NCBI GenBank assembly: GCA_016176555.1
Contig: JACOWY010000023.1
Coordinates: forward strand, 1 to 35,562
Direction of reading: 5' to 3'
Length of the DNA stretch: 35,562 bases
DNA from: Candidatus Chisholmbacteria bacterium
GTDB lineage: Bacteria > Patescibacteriota > Microgenomatia > UBA1400 > JACOWY01
The position numbers and the translations under genes are program-made. Within the stretch, counting starts at the first letter, position 1. Every line of letters begins with the position of its first letter. Positions 8,460 to 15,213 of the stretch are shown here, in pieces. A model generated the notes under the pieces. The model had not been told where the DNA came from, made no database searches, and saw nothing but the letters and a program-made list of their open reading frames with translations.

Positions 8460-8568
8460 AAATAATGAGTAGGAAAGAGGGAATAAGAAATAATGAATAT
8501 AAGCAACTATTTCCCAAGAAGAAGCTAACCCATACATTACTCATTACTTCTTACTCATTACTCATTAA
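8460..8568. repeat. Inverted arrays of ~7-bp units before rpsP
   Basis: The left arm (8460-8496, AATGAGTAGGAAAG-like) and the right arm (8534-8568, TTACTCATTACTTCTTACTCATTACTCATTA) are imperfect reverse complements around a short unique centre. The right arm ends about 5 bases before the rpsP ATG. No GCGTAG core is visible. Confidence 0.65.
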
Positions 8569-8572
8569 CCCT

Positions 8573-8818
8573 ATGCTCAAAATTCGTCTCACTCGCACCG
8601 GCAAAAGAGGCCAACCGAGCTATCGTGTTGTGGTCAAGGAAAGAAGATCCAAACGCGATGGAGGCTCGGTAGAAATCTTGGGTACCTACGACCCCTTGCC
8701 TCACCCCAGCCTTATTCACCTCAACGTCGAGCGCTACCACTATTGGCTCTCCAAAGGTGCCCTCCCTTCACCCACAGTCCAAAGTTTAGTCACTAAATTA
8801 AAGGCTCAGAAAGGATAA
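8573..8818 (+). CDS. rpsP: Ribosomal protein bS16
   Basis: Small-subunit assembly protein. The correct start is the ATG at 8573: the protein MLKIRLTRTGKRGQPSYRVV matches the invariant bS16 opening, and the 36 residues upstream in the ORF track are translated repeat DNA. VEILGTYDPLP and RYHYWLSKGALPSPTV are typical of the family. 81 aa is normal. No Shine-Dalgarno sequence; a 7-bp repeat array abuts the start. The KH protein gene follows 7 bases later, the classic rpsP-khpA pairing. Confidence 0.97.
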   Translation: MLKIRLTRTGKRGQPSYRVVVKERRSKRDGGSVEILGTYDPLPHPSLIHLNVERYHYWLSKGALPSPTVQSLVTKLKAQKG

Positions 8819-8825
8819 CCCTCTT

Positions 8826-9191
8826 ATGAAAGCCCTCGCCGAATATATTTTTAAAAACATTGTCGACAACCCAGATAAAGTCAACATCACCCAATCAACT
8901 ACCGAAGATGGGGGAGTTCTTCTCACCGCCACCGTCGCTGAAGAAGACATGGGCAAAGTCATCGGTAAAAGCGGCAAGGTCATCAACGCCATCCGCCAGG
9001 TACTCAAGATAGCGGCCATCCGCCAAAATAAGCGAGTCAACCTCACCTTAGCCGAGCCCGAAGGTTCAACCAAAAACACAGAGAAGCCGGCTGATAAAGA
9101 TGCCTCGCCCTCCCAAGAGGAAGACACTCCAGTCTCCCCAGAGGAACCCGGCGCTGAATCCCCAGTCCCTCAGGCCGAGCCTGAAAAGTGA
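8826..9191 (+). CDS. khpA: KH-domain RNA-binding protein KhpA (YlqC type)
   Basis: Small KH protein; in Firmicutes relatives it binds RNA, often with KhpB, and affects cell division and translation. The KH domain fills residues 1-75 with the GxxG loop in GKVIGKSGKVINAIR. Unlike the usual ~75-80-aa family members, it carries an acidic, proline- and glutamate-rich disordered tail of ~45 residues (SPSQEEDTPVSPEEPGAESP). It lies 7 bases after rpsP, with AAGGAT upstream as a possible weak ribosome site. It converges on pilO with a 11-base gap and no room for a separate terminator. Confidence 0.9.
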   Translation: MKALAEYIFKNIVDNPDKVNITQSTTEDGGVLLTATVAEEDMGKVIGKSGKVINAIRQVLKIAAIRQNKRVNLTLAEPEGSTKNTEKPADKDASPSQEEDTPVSPEEPGAESPVPQAEPEK

Positions 9192-9202
9192 GCCTCCTTA
9201 AG

Positions 9203-9958
9203 CTACAAAGACATGAAGTCGGTCTTCCCCGTTGGTACCAGTGGTGACACCTCTACTTCAGGTACAGTTAGACTGGTCAAGGCAGTATACGTTTGCTCCT
9301 CCGCAGCGGTAATTTCCTTGATTGGCGTTTCCCCGGCTCCAATCGTCTCTGGTGGAGGCGCATAGTAATACGTCACTTTCATCCTGCTGGTGAGCTCCGC
9401 CGCTCCCTCCTCCCGCACCGAGGTAAAATCCGCTATCGTCACCACAGGCAACGATTTCTGCATCTCGCTTATAAACGCGCCCGCCTTGGCTAAATCCCCA
9501 ATCACCGTCACCAACATTTCCGTCGCCTCTTCATTTTTCTCCAAAGTCACCTTTTTTGTTCTCCCCACGGTTTGTGACAATTGCTTTTCCATAACTGTCC
9601 TCGTCGGCTGCCCCAACACTTCAACCCCCGCAAAAATAACTCCAGAGCGCAACGCCACTTGCCTCAGGGAACCAATAAAATATCCCAACTCCTCACTCGA
9701 AGGCAACGCTTGATTAATTCGTTCTGTCCTCCCCCGCAACATCGCCGCGTCAAAACTCCCCAATACCGCCACCTTTGTCTGAAGTAAAACCAATTTCTCT
9801 CTCATTTCCTCTTCTACTCTAAAGTCTTCAATTAATCCTTGCACTTGAGGAATCAGCACCACCAACGTCAAAACCACCACGAGCCCGATACTTACCGTCG
9901 GGAACACCAGTTGCCGAAACGCCTGTCTTCGTCCAAAAAAATCAAATGCTTGTGCCAT
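9203..9958 (-). CDS. pilO: Type IV pilus alignment protein, PilO-like
   Basis: Last gene of the pilM-pilN-pilO set. PilO proteins are inner-membrane partners of PilN that link PilM to the rest of the pilus machine. Here there is a short cytoplasmic tail, one membrane segment (about 18-40, VFPTVSIGLVVVLTLVVLIP), a coiled-coil stretch (about 42-70), then a ferredoxin-like periplasmic-type domain. 251 aa. Sequence similarity to PilO is weak, as usual for this family; the call rests on topology and gene order. ATG start without a clear ribosome site, preceded by a repeat element. Confidence 0.75.
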   Translation of the reverse strand: MAQAFDFFGRRQAFRQLVFPTVSIGLVVVLTLVVLIPQVQGLIEDFRVEEEMREKLVLLQTKVAVLGSFDAAMLRGRTERINQALPSSEELGYFIGSLRQVALRSGVIFAGVEVLGQPTRTVMEKQLSQTVGRTKKVTLEKNEEATEMLVTVIGDLAKAGAFISEMQKSLPVVTIADFTSVREEGAAELTSRMKVTYYYAPPPETIGAGETPIKEITAAEEQTYTALTSLTVPEVEVSPLVPTGKTDFMSL

Positions 9959-9974
9959 ATTGAGCTTGCGAAAT

Positions 9975-10057
9975 ACCTCGGCCGAGCGCGAGCTCAGCTT
10001 AGAGATTGCAAGAAATTCCTTAGAAATCTAATAAGCGCAACGCAACCGCAGGGTTGC
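9975..10057. repeat. Intergenic element related to the GCGTAGAGATA family
   Basis: Between pilN and pilO. It has CTCGGCCGAGCGCGAGCTCAG, then TTAGAGATTGCAAGAAATTCCTTAGAAATCTAATAAGCGCAACGC, and a perfect hairpin GCAACC-GCAG-GGTTGC (10042-10057). The TCTAATAAGCGCAAC block matches the copy at 10658-10722. Confidence 0.55.
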
Positions 10058-10093
10058 ATAACATTAAATCTTTTACTTTAAATCAGCGTTAAG

Positions 10094-10111
10094 CCCGCCG
10101 CGTGAGGCGGG
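10094..10111 (-). terminator. Hairpin just after the pilN stop
   Basis: CCCGCC and GGCGGG pair over a 6-base loop directly downstream of the pilN stop codon. No U-run follows in the transcribed direction, so it may instead be a 3'-end stabilising or processing hairpin inside the operon. Confidence 0.35.
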
Positions 10112-10657
10112 TCATGTGCCAGCAAACAAAAGGCTAAAGCTGTAGTATCCCTTGCTCGTTTTTTCTACCGTCTCGACTGTGACTAAACTCACTACAGGTT
10201 GAGAGGCCTCAAGAGCCATCAATTCCTCAAAGGCCAACACCAACGCCCGTAAACTGGTCGTCTCCACCACCACTTTGAGCCCACTTTGTGGTTGCAATGT
10301 CACTTCTCTTATGGTTGCCCCATCGAAACTTACTGCGTCTAATTGCTCCAAAAACTCACCCCAAGGCCGCTGCTCCCTCAGCACTTTCGCCGCCACCCCG
10401 AGTTTTTTCTTTAAAAGCAGATGCTGGCTTTCCACTTCAGCATATTGTTGCAACTTTGTCTCGACATTTTCTATCGCCTCCGCTTTAGCTCGAGTTAACT
10501 GAGCCATAAACAACCTGGCCCCAAAAATTGCCAATATCCCTAATCCATAGATACCCAAAATCAAAAAACTACCCCGCTTTACCCGCCGATACCACCTCTC
10601 GGAAAAAAGTTCCCGGGCACCCTTTCGAGGTAAAAGATTTATATCCAGCCTCACCAT
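10112..10657 (-). CDS. pilN: Type IV pilus assembly protein PilN
   Basis: Inner-membrane protein whose short cytoplasmic tail binds PilM. The tail MVRLDINLLPRKG contains the INLLP motif that defines PilN. A membrane segment follows at about residues 31-51 (FLILGIYGLGILAIFGARLF), then a coiled coil (about 55-95) and a small alpha/beta domain. 181 aa is normal. The start codon is preceded by AAGGAT at a suitable distance. Between pilM and pilO. Confidence 0.92.
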   Translation of the reverse strand: MVRLDINLLPRKGARELFSERWYRRVKRGSFLILGIYGLGILAIFGARLFMAQLTRAKAEAIENVETKLQQYAEVESQHLLLKKKLGVAAKVLREQRPWGEFLEQLDAVSFDGATIREVTLQPQSGLKVVVETTSLRALVLAFEELMALEASQPVVSLVTVETVEKTSKGYYSFSLLFAGT

Positions 10658-10722
10658 TGCAAGAGATCCTTAAATCATCTAATAAGCGCAACCTCGGGTC
10701 GCCTCGGGCGACCGTAGAGATA
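10658..10722. repeat. Intergenic element, GCGTAGAGATA family, copy 2
   Basis: Occupies the whole pilM-pilN gap. It reads GCAAGAGATCC, TCTAATAAGCGCAACCTCGG, then a 7-bp hairpin GGTCGCC-TCG-GGCGACC (10697-10713), and CGTAGAGATA. Its end nearest pilN supplies that gene's AAGGAT ribosome site on the minus strand. Confidence 0.7.
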
Positions 10723-10723
10723 T

Positions 10724-11740
10724 TTACATCTCCCTTAAAGCCATACCCACCGCCACCGTGAACACCGCCCCGATTCCTCCTAACCGCTGCCGCTGTTGGG
10801 GCGTCAAATTCAAAGCTGCAAACGGATCCCCAATGACCACTTCGACACCAAGCTCAGAAGCTAGCGTACTCGTCACCTCGGGTAAATAAGCCCCTCCGCC
10901 GCTTAAGATCAATCTCCGAATCCCGCCACTGTAGGTACTAGCATAAAAGTGCTGAGCCTTTTTAAACTCGGAAACTAAGCTAGAGAAAACTCCGAGAAGT
11001 GAAGTTCGCACTTTACCTTGAAGTTGATTCTTATCCAAACCGTATGTCCGTTTATATTGCTCCGCCGAAGCTACTTCCAAACCCAAATCCGCTGCCAGGG
11101 CTCTGGTTAAAGCCATCCCCCCGGTAGAAATTGACCGCGTAAATACCACCGTCTCTCCCTGGACAATACCTATATCAGTTGTCCTCGCCCCCAAGTGCAC
11201 TAAAAGTTGGGCGTTATTCTGCTGTTGGGTCATTGCCCTCGCAACCCCCAGCATTTCCGTCTCCAACGCCTCTAGCTCTAAGTTGGCTAGCTCCAAAATT
11301 TTCACCATCCGATTCACTACCGCCACCGGCGCGGCTACTAGAAACACCCGCATCTTGTTACTGCCTATAGCCTGAGGTTGAGATAAAATTCTGTAATCAA
11401 GCTGCACTTCCGCAATAGGAATAGGAATATACTGTTCTGCCTCCCAATTGATGGCAGAAGCAAGCTCAGACTCTGAGAGGGTGGGCATTTCCACCACCCG
11501 CGTGTACACCTTCGACTCTGGGAGACCCACCACTACTCTTCGCTGCTTAACGCCTGCATCTGTCGTCAACTTTTTAATCGCTTGGGCTATCTGTACCAGT
11601 TCTTGTTCATTATCGGTATCTACGTTCCCCACGGGGTTAACCGCCAAACCAAAAGCCGTCAACTTCGGCTGCTTCTTATTGCCGGTAAGCTCTATGAGCT
11701 TAATTGATGAAGAACCAATATCTAATCCAAAGGCAGGCAC
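10724..11740 (-). CDS. pilM: Type IV pilus assembly ATPase-fold protein PilM
   Basis: Cytoplasmic actin/FtsA-like protein that forms the base of the PilMNO complex. Seen: GLDIGSSSIKLIEL (phosphate-1 motif), the SHS2/1C region (VVVGLPESKVYTRVVEMP), VHLGARTTDIGIVQGE (phosphate-2) and the adenosine motif LILSGGGAYLPEV. 338 aa is typical. The start is GTG at 11740, chosen because GAGGTGAT lies just upstream at good spacing; the ATG at 11745 is out of frame. First gene of pilMNO. Confidence 0.95.
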   Translation of the reverse strand: MPAFGLDIGSSSIKLIELTGNKKQPKLTAFGLAVNPVGNVDTDNEQELVQIAQAIKKLTTDAGVKQRRVVVGLPESKVYTRVVEMPTLSESELASAINWEAEQYIPIPIAEVQLDYRILSQPQAIGSNKMRVFLVAAPVAVVNRMVKILELANLELEALETEMLGVARAMTQQQNNAQLLVHLGARTTDIGIVQGETVVFTRSISTGGMALTRALAADLGLEVASAEQYKRTYGLDKNQLQGKVRTSLLGVFSSLVSEFKKAQHFYASTYSGGIRRLILSGGGAYLPEVTSTLASELGVEVVIGDPFAALNLTPQQRQRLGGIGAVFTVAVGMALREM

Positions 11741-11745
11741 AGCAT

Positions 11746-11759
11746 CACCTCACGAGGTG
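11746..11759 (-). promoter_or_regulatory. Strong Shine-Dalgarno within a palindrome before pilM
   Basis: On the minus strand the sequence CACCTCGTGAGGTG can fold on itself and contains the GAGGTG ribosome site of the pilM GTG start. It decides the start codon and could sequester the site. Confidence 0.45.
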
Positions 11760-11874
11760 TAGTGTAACCTTCTCATGATAACAAGATATTCGTTAAAACT
11801 CTAATCAGCTTGCTTACCATCTATCTACTTTTGACCATTGATCTGTCTTAATCTAGCGTGATACCCTGGATATC

Positions 11875-12204
11875 ATGGCCAAACCAAATCCCAACGCTTC
11901 TGTGACCCACGGCCACCTCATGGATGCAGTCGACACCATCATGAGAGGCATAGACGGGTGGATGGAGAAAATAGACCAACGCTTTAAGAAAATAGACCAA
12001 CGCTTTAAGAAAATAGACCAACGCTTTAAGAAAATAGACCAACGCTTTAAGAAAATAGACCAACACTTTGATAAATTGAAAGCAGACGTGCTTGAGAATC
12101 GCCGTCGCATCGACGACATCAAGACCGACCTTTCCGACACCCCCACGAGAAAGGAATTTAACGAACTCAAATCCAAAGTCCATCGTTTCCACCCCACTAA
12201 CTAA
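11875..12204 (+). CDS. Small coiled-coil protein with heptad tandem repeats, 109 aa
   Basis: The only + strand gene inside the pilus cluster. The N-terminus (HGHLMDAVDTIMRGIDGWMEKIDQRF) leads into four identical and one variant copies of the heptad KIDQRFK, followed by a charged helix ending in VHRFHPTN. This predicts a long parallel or antiparallel coiled coil with no membrane segment. Similar short coiled-coil proteins with DQRF-type repeats are common in candidate-phyla genomes, to my knowledge without assigned function. The heptads are encoded by a perfect 21-bp minisatellite, so length may vary between strains. Minus-strand ORFs over it are repeat shadows. Confidence 0.7.
   Translation: MAKPNPNASVTHGHLMDAVDTIMRGIDGWMEKIDQRFKKIDQRFKKIDQRFKKIDQRFKKIDQHFDKLKADVLENRRRIDDIKTDLSDTPTRKEFNELKSKVHRFHPTN
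11968..12072 (+). repeat. 21-bp coding minisatellite, 4 perfect units plus 1 variant
   Basis: AAAATAGACCAACGCTTTAAG is repeated exactly at 11968, 11989, 12010 and 12031. The fifth unit (12052-12072) differs at its end. One unit equals one coiled-coil heptad. Confidence 0.97.
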
Positions 12205-12206
12205 AC

Positions 12207-12806
12207 CTAAAAACTTCTTAACCCCACCGAGGTAGAAAACTGAGCCGTTGCTGCCTCGGTTACGTCACCAGTTCTCCCCGCTTGGCTTAAGGTAAACGCT
12301 GCTTTTACTAAAGGCGGCCTAAAACTATCGCCCACCCCCTCACACCAAAATGCGCAATAAGTCACATTCACTCGGTCAGACGTCAACCGTTCAGTATTAC
12401 TGGCTATATACCCGTTCCCTTCGGCATCCACTTCACACGAAAAAGTCAGCTGGGTCCGATCTCTAGCCGTCAAAGTCACACTCACTGCCTCAGGATCGAC
12501 CTGGTTTATCGCACACGCCTCCACAGTCAGAGAATTCCGAGTTAGCTGCTCGATGCGTGACAGGGCAAACTGACCATTCTGCTTCACCTCTGTGGTCACA
12601 TCTACCTTACCTCCCCCTCTAATGGCCGAGAAAAAAAGGCTCGTTGCCGCCACCGCCAAGGCCCCCAAGATCCCCACCGCCACCACCAACTCAAGCAGCG
12701 TGTAGCCAAATTGCCTGCCCGCCGTAGCTTCCGGCTCGCAAATCGGCTGAAATAGGAGATTTTGCGTCGCCGCGAAGCGAGTGGCGGGAAAATTACCTTT
12801 TTTCAT
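12207..12806 (-). CDS. Pseudopilin (PilW/PulJ-like)
   Basis: Type IV pilin-like minor subunit with the prepilin motif GYTLLELVVAVGILGALAVAA, where cleavage would fall after the glycine of QFG. The mature part has the amphipathic helix and a beta-rich domain with several cysteines (EACAIN, LTFSCEV, YCAFWCEG). The leader before the cleavage site is unusually long (~34 residues) and partly encoded by GCGAAGCGA-type repeat DNA, so the true start may be internal. 199 aa. Last of the pseudopilin series; its end abuts the convergent coiled-coil gene by 2 bases. Confidence 0.85.
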   Translation of the reverse strand: MKKGNFPATRFAATQNLLFQPICEPEATAGRQFGYTLLELVVAVGILGALAVAATSLFFSAIRGGGKVDVTTEVKQNGQFALSRIEQLTRNSLTVEACAINQVDPEAVSVTLTARDRTQLTFSCEVDAEGNGYIASNTERLTSDRVNVTYCAFWCEGVGDSFRPPLVKAAFTLSQAGRTGDVTEAATAQFSTSVGLRSF

Positions 12807-12901
12807 TTTTAATTTTTCATTTTGAGCTTTGCGAAAAAGAGCGGCTGATCCGGCGTTTTGCCGGAGAGGCGTAGCTATTTTTAACTTTTAACTTTACACT
12901 T
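12801..12901. repeat. Composite intergenic element, GCGTAGCTAT family, copy B, with AT-rich arrays
   Basis: The core (12819-12878) starts ATTTTGAGC, contains GCGAAAAAGAGCGGCTGA, a CCGGC-GTTTT-GCCGG hairpin, and ends GGCGTAGCTAT. It is flanked by TTTTTCATT and TTTTAACTT ~7-bp arrays. Confidence 0.7.
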
Positions 12902-13405
12902 TTAATTTGAAATGTCCCACATGGTCAGCTTAGTCTCCACCTCGGCTGAAAATTCCTTTGCGCCTTCTTCCCAAAACACCGTGACGTTCACATCAGTTGT
13001 TCTTACTTTCGAGGTGGGATCGGGCGGCGGGGGTTCAGGCGCTCCGAGCGTGATCGTCACTTCCCGGGCGTATTCCCCATCTATAAGATCACCCTGGGGG
13101 CACTCACCTAATTGATCAAACGTCAAGGCGTTAATGCAGTAGGTGGTTGCCGTTACTCCTCCCTTATCTAAAAATCCATCCCACCCCAACACACTGCGCT
13201 GGTTGCGCACCCACTCCGCCCCTTCTTGGGCTAAAAACGTCGCTCGCGCTTTATGCTGCGAGAATCGGCTACTGCGGATCGCCAAAATCACCGCCACCGC
13301 CACAGTCGTCAGCACCAGCGCCACTATCATTAGGGCAATCAATACCTCAACGAGCGACTGCCCTTTTTCGTTACGAATCGAAAATGTAGTCCTAAATTTT
13401 CTCAT
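12902..13405 (-). CDS. Pseudopilin (PilV/PulI-like)
   Basis: Minor pilin-like subunit. The motif KGQSLVEVLIALMIVALVLTTVAVAV is a class III signal with cleavage after KG; Q replaces the usual F at mature position 1, as often in the PilV/GspI group. The leader is 14 residues, a normal length, so the ATG start is credible. The mature domain has ATFLAQEGAEWVRNQR, a GspI-like helix, then a beta region. 167 aa. Separated from the next upstream prepilin by a palindromic repeat element. Confidence 0.85.
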   Translation of the reverse strand: MRKFRTTFSIRNEKGQSLVEVLIALMIVALVLTTVAVAVILAIRSSRFSQHKARATFLAQEGAEWVRNQRSVLGWDGFLDKGGVTATTYCINALTFDQLGECPQGDLIDGEYAREVTITLGAPEPPPPDPTSKVRTTDVNVTVFWEEGAKEFSAEVETKLTMWDISN

Positions 13406-13451
13406 CTCTCACCATTATTAATTATCCATTGAACCTATTTCAAAGCTACCT

Positions 13452-13514
13452 TGTCATCCTGAGCGCAAGCGAAGGATCTCAGCAGATTATTCGGCCTTCA
13501 GCCTCAGAATGACA
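13452..13514. repeat. Palindromic GAGCGCAAGCGAAGGATCT element with inverted ends
   Basis: TGTCATCCTGAG at one end and CTCAGAATGACA at the other match as an inverted repeat (11 of 12), around CGCAAGCGAAGGATCT. It resembles the TCATCCTGAGCGAAGCGAAGGATCT interspersed repeat known from many bacterial genomes. Confidence 0.8.
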
Positions 13515-13548
13515 GTTTTGAAACGAATTCATTGTCCATTTTCAATTC

Positions 13549-14166
13549 TTAAGGTGTGCACGTTTCCACCAGCCCGTCATCGTTCACTTCTCCCACCTCC
13601 GACACCCTCACTCGATATATATAGTTGTAACCAGAAACACAAAACTGCTCGGCCACTCCACCTTGAGCCAAAACGCGAAATAGCGTCCCAATCCCACTTG
13701 TTTCCAACGTCACCCCTTTGCCTAATGTCTCTGTCCCCAGAGATACTTCGTACTCATTACTCCCCTCCACGCAGAATACCTTCAAAGAATATTCGTCGTT
13801 ACTTACCACCAGAAGCTCATATCGATCCAACGTACTTCCCTCATAAGCACCTCCCTCTTGGCAATCCGCCGGTTTTTCCCCCGCTGCTGCTTTACCTTGA
13901 ATAAACCGAATATCGTTGTAAAGTTTTTTGCCCGCCCCCACCACCAACTGCCGCTCGTTATAGCGGTTATACGCCGCCAAGCCTCCAGAAACCAAAAGCG
14001 CCGAAATCACCACCACCACCATCAATTCAACCAGGGTAAAGCCTCGATCATCAGATCGAAGCAGATCAAAAACAGATAAAACCAGATTTCGCCATCGCCT
14101 CCTAATTCTTATCTGTTTACATCTGCTTACCATCTGTTTAGATCTGGTGACTATATCTGCTTTCAT
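13549..14166 (-). CDS. Pseudopilin (GspH/FimT-like)
   Basis: Pilin-like subunit with RGFTLVELMVVVVISALLVSGGLAAY and a GspH-like continuation (LVVGAGKKLYNDIRFIQGKAAAG). The mature domain is beta rich with three scattered cysteines and ends GLVETCTP. The 42-residue leader (MKADIVTRSKQMVSRCKQ...) is far longer than the usual 6-25 and is encoded by a CAGAT-rich repeat shared with two neighbouring prepilins. I keep the ATG at 14166 because its surroundings are conserved with the gene at 15203, but an internal start is possible. Confidence 0.82.
   Translation of the reverse strand: MKADIVTRSKQMVSRCKQIRIRRRWRNLVLSVFDLLRSDDRGFTLVELMVVVVISALLVSGGLAAYNRYNERQLVVGAGKKLYNDIRFIQGKAAAGEKPADCQEGGAYEGSTLDRYELLVVSNDEYSLKVFCVEGSNEYEVSLGTETLGKGVTLETSGIGTLFRVLAQGGVAEQFCVSGYNYIYRVRVSEVGEVNDDGLVETCTP
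14050..14165. repeat. CAGAT/ATCTG inverted array over a prepilin leader
   Basis: Left units (GCAGATCAAAAACAGAT) and right units (ATCTGTTTACATCTGCTTACCATCTG) are inverted copies around CGCCATCGCCTCC. About 80 bases are nearly identical to 15123-15202. Confidence 0.75.
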
Positions 14167-14173
14167 CCGCTGT

Positions 14174-14689
14174 CTACGGGTTTGTCACCGCGTAATTACA
14201 CGCCTTGCCTCCTCCGCTGCCTCCACAGTTATTCCCAGGTCCACAATACAAATCATTATCAGGATCAGCTACTTGCTCTAGGTGAGCACATAGCTCATAA
14301 GTGCGAGGGTCAGTGGGATTTGCCGGATCAGGCACATACTCATAACCAAAATCCGTGGGCTTCGGATCTTCAGGTAAACTTTGTATATAGTCCTCTACCT
14401 CAAGCGTATCCAAATCGGGCGGATACTCCCGCTTATCGCTCCGATAAATCTCTAGTGCCGTTCTAATCTGCTCCAAATCGGCAATCCGCTTCCCATCTCG
14501 CGCTTTTCGATTCGTCGACTGGTAGCTAAACACCCCAATCGAAGTCAGCAGCCCGATGATCGTAATCGTCACTAAAAGTTCGATCAAGGTAAACCCAAGA
14601 TCAACTGATCGAAGCTGATCAAAAACTGATCGAAGCAGATGGACGAACTTTTTGCTATCTGACTGTTTCTGCTTGTTTTCTAATTTCAT
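14174..14689 (-). CDS. Type IV prepilin (GspG/PilA-like)
   Basis: Pilin subunit with LGFTLIELLVTITIIGLLTSIGVF and a GspG-like start of the mature domain (RKARDGKRIADLEQIRTALEIYRSDKREYPP). The C-terminal loop has a glycine/cysteine stretch (CGPGNNCGGSGGGKACN), possibly a disulfide-bonded loop. I chose the ATG at 14689, not the ORF-track start at 14707, because CAACAGATGAAA matches the starts of the neighbouring prepilins and removes an overlap with the upstream gene. The leader is still long (~32 residues) and repeat-encoded. Confidence 0.85.
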   Translation of the reverse strand: MKLENKQKQSDSKKFVHLLRSVFDQLRSVDLGFTLIELLVTITIIGLLTSIGVFSYQSTNRKARDGKRIADLEQIRTALEIYRSDKREYPPDLDTLEVEDYIQSLPEDPKPTDFGYEYVPDPANPTDPRTYELCAHLEQVADPDNDLYCGPGNNCGGSGGGKACNYAVTNP

Positions 14690-14705
14690 CTGTTGATTAC
14701 TGTAC
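14600..14705. repeat. CAGAT/GATC-type inverted array over a second prepilin leader
   Basis: AACTGATCGAAGCTGATC and ACTGATCGAAGCAGATGG stand opposite ATCTGACTGTTTCTGC and TCATCTGTTGATTAC. This is a diverged member of the array at 14050-14165, translated here as the leader peptide. Confidence 0.6.
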
Positions 14706-15203
14706 ATTTTCTACACATTGCCACGGTCCGTCACCAAATTGACATTCATATCCGCTAGGCACATCACTAGCATTGCCATCAACCTCTTCAAGGCGCGCAC
14801 AAGCACAATAGCCATCCCCAACACCATACTCAATAATGTACTCATAGGCATCTCCTGTCGCCTGATTTTTGTCGCGTGGATCCAAAGGTAAATTTCCTCC
14901 CGGAAATTCACTTCCTCCCTCCGTATCGTTAACCGGGTACACTCCATCATTAGCCACATAATACTGCTCAAAAGCGTTTTGAATCGTTTTCAAATCTCCT
15001 TGTCTTTGAGCGTCAAACCCCCGCCGCTGTGATTTCAGAAAATTACCAAACAAGAGCGATCCCAATATCGCAATCAATCCCATCACTACCAACACTTCTA
15101 CCAAGGTAAAACCCGTATCAACAGATCGCCATCGCCTCCAAATTCTTATCTGTTTACATCTGCTTATCATCTGATTAGATCTGGTGACTATATCTGCTTT
15201 CAT
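14697..15203 (-). CDS. Type IV prepilin (GspG/PilA-like)
   Basis: Pilin subunit with TGFTLVEVLVVMGLIAILGSLLFGNF, then RRGFDAQRQGDLKTIQNAFEQYYVANDGVYP, the helix and loop seen in GspG-type pilins. The remainder is a short domain with four cysteines (YCACARLEE, YECQFG, WQCVE). The leader MKADIVTRSNQMISRCKQ is nearly identical to that of the gene at 13549-14166, although the mature parts differ. The gene starts 10 bases after pilD ends. 168 aa. Confidence 0.85.
   Translation of the reverse strand: MKADIVTRSNQMISRCKQIRIWRRWRSVDTGFTLVEVLVVMGLIAILGSLLFGNFLKSQRRGFDAQRQGDLKTIQNAFEQYYVANDGVYPVNDTEGGSEFPGGNLPLDPRDKNQATGDAYEYIIEYGVGDGYCACARLEEVDGNASDVPSGYECQFGDGPWQCVENVQ
15119..15202. repeat. CAGAT/ATCTG array over a third prepilin leader
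   Basis: Near-identical to 14085-14165 across CGCCATCGCCTCC, ATTCTTATCTGTTTACATCTGCTTA and TAGATCTGGTGACTATATCTGC. The repeat boundary coincides with the start codon and leader of the prepilin. Confidence 0.8.
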
Positions 15204-15213
15204 CTGTTGACTA

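Noticed and set aside
8465-8572. N-terminal 36 residues of the rpsP ORF
   Set aside because: They are translated repeat arrays; bS16 starts at MLKIRLTR in every family member I know.
11968-12072. Possible CRISPR-like array
   Set aside because: The 21-bp units are directly adjacent with no spacers and are coding; no cas genes are present.
11848-12197. Two minus-strand ORFs of 114 aa over the coiled-coil gene
   Set aside because: They are open only because the 21-bp repeat lacks stops in several frames; the + strand frame gives a sensible heptad coiled coil.
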